NCBI GenBank assembly: GCA_964035545.1
Contig: OZ037765.1
Location: forward strand, 30,616,004-30,680,003
Length of the DNA stretch: 64,000 nt
Source of the DNA: Bugula neritina
Taxonomy: Eukaryota; Bryozoa; Gymnolaemata; Cheilostomatida; Bugulidae
Reading direction: 5' to 3'
Below the pieces are notes generated by a model, which was not told where the DNA came from, ran no database searches, and saw nothing but the letters and a program-made list of their open reading frames with translations. This document shows, piece by piece, positions 54,401-63,400 of the stretch. Made by a program: the position numbers and the translations under genes. Each line of letters begins with the position of its first letter. Within the stretch, counting starts at the first letter, position 1.

Positions 54401-57400
54401 TCTTCATTGTTTTTTACTGTCGGCTCAAAGACATCTAAACCTGCTGCATCACGAAACAACTCGAAACCTGCAACTAATAAAGCTGAAGTGGCTTCTGATC
54501 AAACTGATGGAAAAATCAGTAAGTACTTCATCACAAAACTTATGTTTTTATGTGTTTTATACTGTTTGTTTACTTTTTCTAACCTAAAAATATGCCTCTA
54601 GTGTCTAAATAATGTGTTATGTGATTGCGTTTGATGTATTGAAATAGTCATTTTCTTATTTGTTCTCACTCAGTTTTTAACGTACAGATTTATTCATGTT
54701 ACAACCTGCAGACTGTTACAACTGGACTTGCTTACAACTTGTTTCATAAAACAGACTAGGGTGTAGTTTAGTACACACTTTATTAAGTAATGGCTGTGGC
54801 CACCAAGCTTCAGAATTGGAAAAATGAGAGATTTTATGAAATTATGGCTAGAGTAAAAGGTTGGTCCAACTCAACATACAAACTTGAAAGTGCTCAGTTT
54901 ATTGCTTTCTAATATGTGATTGTATAGAATATGAATAAATTTATGTTCAATGCAACTCATAGTATCTGGTAGTAGTTTACACTGTCGGTAGTCCACACTG
55001 TCAGCAGTTCACAGTGTCAGTAATTCACAGTATCAATATTTATACTATCAGTAGTTCACAGTGTCAGTAATTCACAGTGTCAGTAATTCACAGTGTTCGT
55101 AATCTACACTGTCAGTAGTGTATAGTGCTGTGAAAACGTAATGTTGCTTTGACAGATTCAACTGATTCTAACTCTGAACTCAGTGCCCTAAGAAGGAGGT
55201 TTATAAAGGACCAGGAATCAAGCAGGATATACTTTGCTAAACGAGAGGCTCGAAGAAAAAAAGTTGAACAGGTATAGTATTTGCAGACTGCACCTCATGA
55301 CTATAGTTTGTATGAAAAGCATCTTTATGTGTAAGTATGTAAGTTGCCAGATATGTGGGTAGGTTCATGGAAGTGATGTAGTTTCAATCCATCTTACAAC
55401 ATTTTAAACATAATTAATATGATTTTTGAAATCACAAAGTATTAGTTATTTTGGAATGTTTAATAAGTTGTATTCATGCGCTGCTCCTACTGCTAAAGAT
55501 TCTTCTATGACTTTCCAGCACCTTGCAGTTGCTGGCAGCTGGTATTTGTGACACCTGCTATTTGTGACACCTGCTATTTGTGACACCTAGTATTTGTGAC
55601 ACCTGGGAGTTGCTGACACCTGGTACTTACTTGAGAAAATCAGCTGACTGACCTACTTAGCCAAACTGACTCCATGACTTATAGTAACTCAGTTTGCACC
55701 CACCAGACTGTGACTGTCAGTATAACTAATGCGGCTAGTTAGAATGCATATTCTAGTGCTTATTTTGTGACACCTTCAGGAGAGAAGGGTGTCAGTTAAA
55801 CAGCAGAGGGAGAATCAGGTCACTCTCTACAGACAATACAGAATTGGAGACTTGCCAGATATCCAGATAAAGCACTCTTCTGTCATCACTCCTCTGCAGG
55901 CTCTGGCACAGGTTTGTTAGGATTATGCTGTGAGTGGAAGACAGCAGTTATTCTAATAGTTGGTTTGATTAGTGTACAGTTGAATTTACTTCAAAGGGAT
56001 AAAGTGTAAATACCGTTTTGTTTTTTTAAGTTTTTATTTAACATTTTTTTGTTTCCTAGCAGAAGAAAATAGATTTCTGCCACGATGTTGGTGAAGTAGA
56101 CATGCTTCTATATAGACTTGGTTCTTGCCAGTTTTTATAGTATGAACAGTTGTTTGCTTCTGACATAAAGCATGCATAGCGAGCTAAGCAAAACTCTACA
56201 TGTGACCAACTATTGAAATTGTTTCTACCAATTCTTATAATCAGGAGTGTGTTGCAATGTTCTATGCAGTGTCATGTGCCATGTTTGTAGAAAGACGTAA
56301 CCACGGCTAGAATCCTGTTTCAAGAAATGTTTCACTCAATACTGGCTTCTGGCAGTGAAGGAGCTGGTGAAGTTAACAGAAATATTGTGGAACTTGTGAC
56401 GAATATACTCAGTTCCTCAATACAGTACCACCCGCCTCTCGTTGCTTGCCTTATGGTAATGGAGTCTTTTTAGTTTAATTGGCCCTAAACTCTAGCTAAT
56501 AGAATACACGATTTTTTTCATAAAATCAAGGAATTTATCCGCAAAATTGTAGCATAGTTATGGTAAATCTGTTGAAAGATATTTGTGTAATATGGTGTGT
56601 TATAAAGCATTACCTAAAATCATTTCAATATTTTATTGTGCTGTTAGCAGCGTAATATTACATATTACATATTACAGCGTCCTACATATGGACATTATTA
56701 AGTTGTATTATATACACTGTGTGTGAAGTGTACCACTTTGCACCTTTATAAAATGTTTGTGTTGTTTAAACATAATATCTGTAAGCTGATTTAGATGTTA
56801 TTACATAATTCAAAATGTTGGCTAAAAATCACCTCACATCAAATTATTCAACCAAAAAGCATGTCTTTTGGATGTATGACAAGAAAATTAATAAATATCA
56901 TTGTTTTGTATTCAGGAGTTGCTGGAGAAGTTGTCTTCTTCCGGTATCTCACCGACTCTCATTGCTGACTGTAGCATTCAGTGTAAACAGCAGCCTATTG
57001 GAGTTGTCACTCTTGAAAAGAAAATATTGTCGGATAATTCGGTGATGACAAGCAAGTCTAAGAAGAGAAGAGTTGATGGGGAAGATCCTCAGAGCTGGAT
57101 TGACCTTGTGAGGTGGGTTCATATAATCAGGTGAATTAATGTTATGTAAGATGATACTTTTATACCTGTTTGTTTGTTTATTTCATCAACCTAGTATTTA
57201 GAAAAACGTTATAAATGTAAAGGAAGTGAAGATTGAGGCCCAATGGGCTCGTCATTAACAGGTCCACCTGAACTGACAGCAACTCTGTCTAAAAGAGATG
57301 CAATTCAAAACACTTATTCTATCAGGCGAATTGATGTCGTTAGATGGATTAATATTGTGAGAATAATAATCATGTTTGTATATTGAAATAGCTAGTTTAA

Positions 57401-60400
57401 AATTTCCATCACTTGGTGTGGTTATCTCAATTTTATCAAGCAATTTTACATTTCTTTCCACAAAATATTTTGTTAAAGTTACTTTTAGTGATTTGATTAT
57501 TTAATATTAATATTTAATTGTTTAATTCTGTTAAATGCCATATTATTGCGTGTTGCAGGCTGTACAAGTCCATGTCTAACTACGACATCGTGCATAGTAT
57601 AGTTTCTAGTAAGATAACCTTACACGAGTCAACCAGACAAGCATTAGACTACGAATCTAAACACAGCTATGAGAAGGCGTGTGAGTTTTATGAGCTCAGT
57701 CTAAAGGAAGAGCAGTCTGGACAAGAACACGAGCTAGGTCTAGTAGATGATGCTAGGTTACATTGCATGGAACAGCTAACAAAGTGGGAGGACCTGGAGT
57801 CCACCCTTAAAGCCAACCTCGACCAAAATTTAGCTAATGTGTGGTTAGATTCTTCCAGCAAGGTATCTACTAATCCATAAGTGCTGAACCTTTCTAATAC
57901 TTTCTGTATAATCTAGTAGACTTCCATATCGAGACGTAATCCCTGTATTCAAGGAGTCGTCCTACCGATATTGTAGTGTTTGCAGCACTGTGCCTCGGGT
58001 CAACTGGTGAATACAATGACAACATTCTATTTTTAGTTTACTCTGATTATACATCTTTCTACAGCCAATTAAAGAAAAGTAATATTTGCAGAAAAAAATT
58101 TTTATTGGCAGCACTTATTTACTAGTTAAATATCAGCATTGGCATATAATATATATATTCAGGATTTACTCATGTTTTGGCCTGTTTACAAGGGTGGGAA
58201 GTCAAACTATCTTATGACTTGATGCTCAATCTGTTTATATGGAGCTCAAGAAAGAGAATGTTTGTAACAATGTGTGACTCAGTATGCTAGCAGGTCGTGT
58301 GGTGTTTTAGGACTACTACCTCAGCTCCCTTATGAAATGTCAGACTAAACTACTCATGTCAGGCAAAGATCAGTCACAGTTCCTCGAATTCATCAACGAT
58401 AGCTGCAGGAATAAAGAACAGCAGCAAATATTGGAGGTATTATAATTTTTTTTCCGTGGATATGACTTTAATGTAGATTGCTGTTACTGTAAAGCAATGT
58501 AAGTGAAAATTTAATATATTTTATTATTACTAACGTCTTTTGGTTTTTCAAGCTATTAAATGTACCACTAGCATAGTTTCTAGGATATGATTATGTATTT
58601 ACGTGAGAGAAATCTTTTTATTTTGGAGTTATCTACTACATTGATTGTAGCTGAACTACAGTGACCAGCTAGCTATCATCTACATGGCAAGCAAAGACTT
58701 TGGTAGAGCTCAGCATTATTATCAGATGGCAACAGAAAAGTTTCTTCATGATTGGTCGACAATCAGTCCCTTGATGACTGATGCCAGGTCTTACAACATG
58801 CAGTCACTGCAGGTAAAATGTAGTTTATTGTCACTGCATGTAAAATACAGTGTGTTGTCATATGTTTTGGGTTTTAACTGACATTTAAGCAAGTGATGGC
58901 TTTAGTAAAGTTTTTTGCTTTTCACTGAAATATAATGACCGCTTCATATTGAATTACATCATTAAATATTGTCAATTTCTCTGCTGCTTAATTGCATTTC
59001 ATTGGCTAATAAATGGTTTGTCCGAATCAAGTAGAAGCTGGCAGAAATGGGAGAGTTTTTAGACTTGGTACGAGGTAGTCCCGATGTTCCTTTAGCCTGT
59101 GACCTTATAACTCGGTGGGTGAACAGGTCACCCGGAGAGTTGTCTCAGTCTGCTGTGTGGGATGACGTTGTGACCAACAGGTAGGAGTTATCTTACCAAC
59201 TGCTAGCAAACTATTTATATTGTAGCCATCAGCAATTGTACAACTTGCTCTGTAATTGGCTACATTGGTGACTGGCACGTTTTCTATTTGAATAGTCTTG
59301 CAACAATGTAAATAATGTTTTAAAAGTTTCTAATTGTGTCCAGCAGTACATATGTGTGTCTAGATTTGTTTCCATCAACAGTTTTGGCCTAATTCCAAAA
59401 TATTCTAAATATGAATTTGTTGACAGTCTATATATGTTTCTAGAATTTTCTACATGGACATGTTAGACAGTCTATATATGTTTCTAGAATTTTCTACATG
59501 GACATGTTAGACAGTCTATATATGTTTCTAGAATTTTCTACATGAACATGTTAGACAGTTTATGTGTATTTCTAGAATTTTCTACATGAACATGTTAGAC
59601 AGTATACTGGATAGCAACTTATTTCTGGAGAACAGATTGCGTATGAAACTGAAGCAAGCTGCTCACACCACCACCATTGGCAATATCGACCTTTCCCTGA
59701 CTATACTTCGCAGTATTCGTAAAGTTAGTGAAACATTGGCATATTTTTCCTTATAGTAGAACTTTACTCAATAGAATAATATTCAATTTAGATTATCTAA
59801 TATTCATGGACAACAGTATTTGAACAGCCATGTTAGGTGCATATAATGTTAAGCATATTACTACAGTTAGTCCTATGTCTACAGATATATTCTAACTGTC
59901 TACAGATATATTCTAACTGTCTACAGATATATTCTAACTATCTACAGATATACTCTAACTATTTGCAGATATATTCTAACTGCTTAGAGATATATTCTAA
60001 CTATCTACAAATATATTCGAACTATCTACAGATATATTCTAACTATTTATAGATATATTCCAACTATCTACAGATATATTCTAACTGCCTAGAGATATAT
60101 TCTAACTATCTACAGATATATTCTAACTATCTGCAAATGTATTCTAACTATCTACAGATATATTCTAATTATATACAGATATATTCTAACTGTCCAGATA
60201 CTTTTAGCTGTCCAATAGTATAATGAGAAGTTATTCGCTATTAGAATCAAATTTGTCTCAAAACCAATATTTCAAAGGTTTTTGATGTCAACCAGTGCAG
60301 TGATTAGGAAATATAAACAACTACTGAGTTGCGTATAATTTGAATCCATGACTAATATTTAGATGTTGAAAGGAGAGTATTTTATCATATCCCCAGGTTC

Positions 60401-63400
60401 ATACACTATAACCTCTACCCTGGCCTCTTTCTGTATCTGACAGCTTTTTGGATTTACTTATAGGAAATTTCTGAAAAAGATGTTGGCTTTGATTTGAAGT
60501 TGCAGCTCGCTGCTGCCGGCATTGAAATACAGCAGCAACTGGCCAACAGACCTGATATCCTGCTGTCTTCTAGAATCAGACACACTTCAGCTGCTGTACG
60601 GGCCATAGGTGAGCTGTCTACACATCATCTAGTTTACACATTATACTCTACACATGACACTCTACAGGTTGTACTCTACACATGACACTCTACAGGTTAT
60701 ACTCTACACATGACACTCTACAGGTTGTACTCTACACATGACACTCTACAGGTTATACTCTACACATGACACTCTACAGGTTATACTCTACACATGACAC
60801 TCTACAGGTTATACTCTACATATGACACTCTACAGGTTATACTCTACACATGACACTCTACAGGTTATACTCTACACATGACACTCTACAGGTTATACTC
60901 TACACATGACACTCTACAGGTTATACTCTACATATGACACTCTACTGGTTATACTCTACACATCACATTATACTCTACACATGATGCTCTACATATTATA
61001 TACTCTACACACGATGATCTAAACTTTACAGGTTTTAATACTTTCTACACGTTTTACTCTAACAGAAAGTATATATCTGTGTTTATCTACATATATAATT
61101 GTTATGTCATAAATTATAAGCTACACAACTTACATGTAGATCAATATAGTGATGAGGCGGATAAAGCCCTCAACCCCTCTGACAGGCTCTACTATAAATG
61201 GTACTCTCTCAAAAGCAAGACTTGGAGTTGCCTACTTTCTGGTGTGCTGGAATCCACAACAGATGCACTACACAGCAGTGAGGAGGAGTTGCTATCTCTT
61301 GCTCAATGCAGTGAAGCATCTCAGGTATCATAAGCCACTATACGACTCTGTCATCACATGGTAAATACATCGAAATTGTTATAAAAAACTGAAAGTTTAT
61401 TTCTGTTCGCAATCTTTTTACTGCAATAATGCATGAAATTTGGATAAAAAGTTAAAACATCCATCAGATAATGTTTATCAGTTAATGTATTCCTGTGTGT
61501 GAAGTGTTCAGTTACTGTCATTATTATAATAGATAGAGTTTGCTATCTCTGACATCATATAACCATCCTTAGGTTGACTGCAAAGGAATTCATATTAATT
61601 ATGTAGCTTCACCTTTATATAAACTTTTTAACAATATTTTTAACCAAAAAAGATATACAAATTTATTCCTAAATGTCAAATTTAAAGTTATTTCTTTCAG
61701 TGTTATAATTTAACATTAACAAACAAACCTCACTTCAATGTTCACTACAGTTTATAGTATTTAGTATTTCACTAAAAGTTATATTATATATTCAGATAGA
61801 CTTTATGCTCAGTTTATTGGGATAGAGGAGACAACTGCTAGTTTATAAAACTTTGCTTATAGACAACAGTATGTAGGCATTTATTAAGTAAAAAATAGCA
61901 TATTTCATATAACTAGTAAATGTTAACTTACAGATAGTGTCAAGCATTTCCAAGAAAGCGTTGTCTTGTATTAAAAAGAGTATTTCTACAGAAGCTGATT
62001 TAGCCTGTGCGCACATGGACATGGTTATCTTTGCAGATCACTTGCTCCGTCACTGCGAAGAGGGTACGTAACAGTGAAACTCTCCTGCTAATAAATTGAA
62101 ATAAATAAAACACATTTACTGGCCTACAACTACTTGTTGTGATTGATTGATTGTAGCGGAAGTTAGTGTGGTTGGTAAGGGTGTTATCACAGAGCTGACC
62201 AATAACCTGGTACAATCTTGTACAAAAGCCTTAGTTCTAGGTTCTGAAAAGGCTTTAGGGTGGGTGCCAAGACTGCTGCAGCTACTGGAGATATATCCTG
62301 ACTCAGTGCCCGTGTTTAAGGAACAGGTAAATTTTCTTTAAGTTGTTTTATATTTTTTATTAATTTTTGTTAATAGTGTCCTAAAAATTAGTCAACTGGT
62401 ATTGCCTTGATTTTATGGGATTTAATAAACATGGCAATAATTGTGTAATTTTTTAAAATATTTTTAACATGGTTTTTGTATGTCAATATGTTTGTATTTT
62501 CTTTAAGAACTTAAAATTAGTATTTTTTTTGCCTATTCCAACATTTCCATGCAAACATTTCAGACAAAGGAAGTCCCTTGCTGGATGTTTCTGAGTTGGG
62601 TTTCCCAAATAGTGGCCATGTTGGACAGTGAGCATGGTGCAGCTGTCCACCACATTGTGTCCAATATTGCTGATTCATATCCCATGGCTCTTATATACTC
62701 TGTTAAGATCAGTTTGGAGGACTTTGTAACCAACGGCAACAGTGAGATCTGTCAGTTTATCTACAGGTGACTCATGTTATCTTTTTGTCTTCTTTCATTT
62801 ATTGTAATTTTTTACACTATCTTGGATTTTTCAGGACAAATCTAAAATAATGAGAAAGTAATTGTAGCTTATTCTATAATTTAATTATCATTATGGGAGT
62901 TGCTGTCCTTGTCAGTTTATAACCCATTGGAAAATTTAACAATATTGAAATTTCTCACATAGCCATAACTGCAAATAATTGGGTAACAACCTGATTTGAT
63001 ATCTCACTGATCTATCTTACTGAATACAAATTGTTCTTTCATTTATCAGTTTTTCATTTTGTAGTTTTTTTTCTGTCAAAATTTTTAGGAAATATTTTTT
63101 CATCAGCTCAGTGTTACAACTTTATTAAATTTTTAATTCCTCAGCATTCTTTATCCAAGGATAAATTAGTTGTGCGAGCCGGGGGGTGTAAGACTCACTC
63201 CACACTATTAGGTAGTTTTGTGCCAGGTGCTATTATTTCACTGTAAAGCAATGAACACCCATAAATAAGGTCTAAGGCTGTATTGTCATCGGGTCAATGC
63301 CTACTCTGTTAAGATTACGAGATGAGCTCAGCAAGTTTACTTTGGTGGATTACATGATAAGAGCTTTAGAGCAACTCTCCCAGCCGGATGCCCTCTTCCA

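Noticed and set aside
59876-60975. Regular direct repeats that might be taken for CRISPR arrays
   Set aside because: Units abut or vary without unique spacers, they lie in introns of an animal gene, and no cas genes exist.
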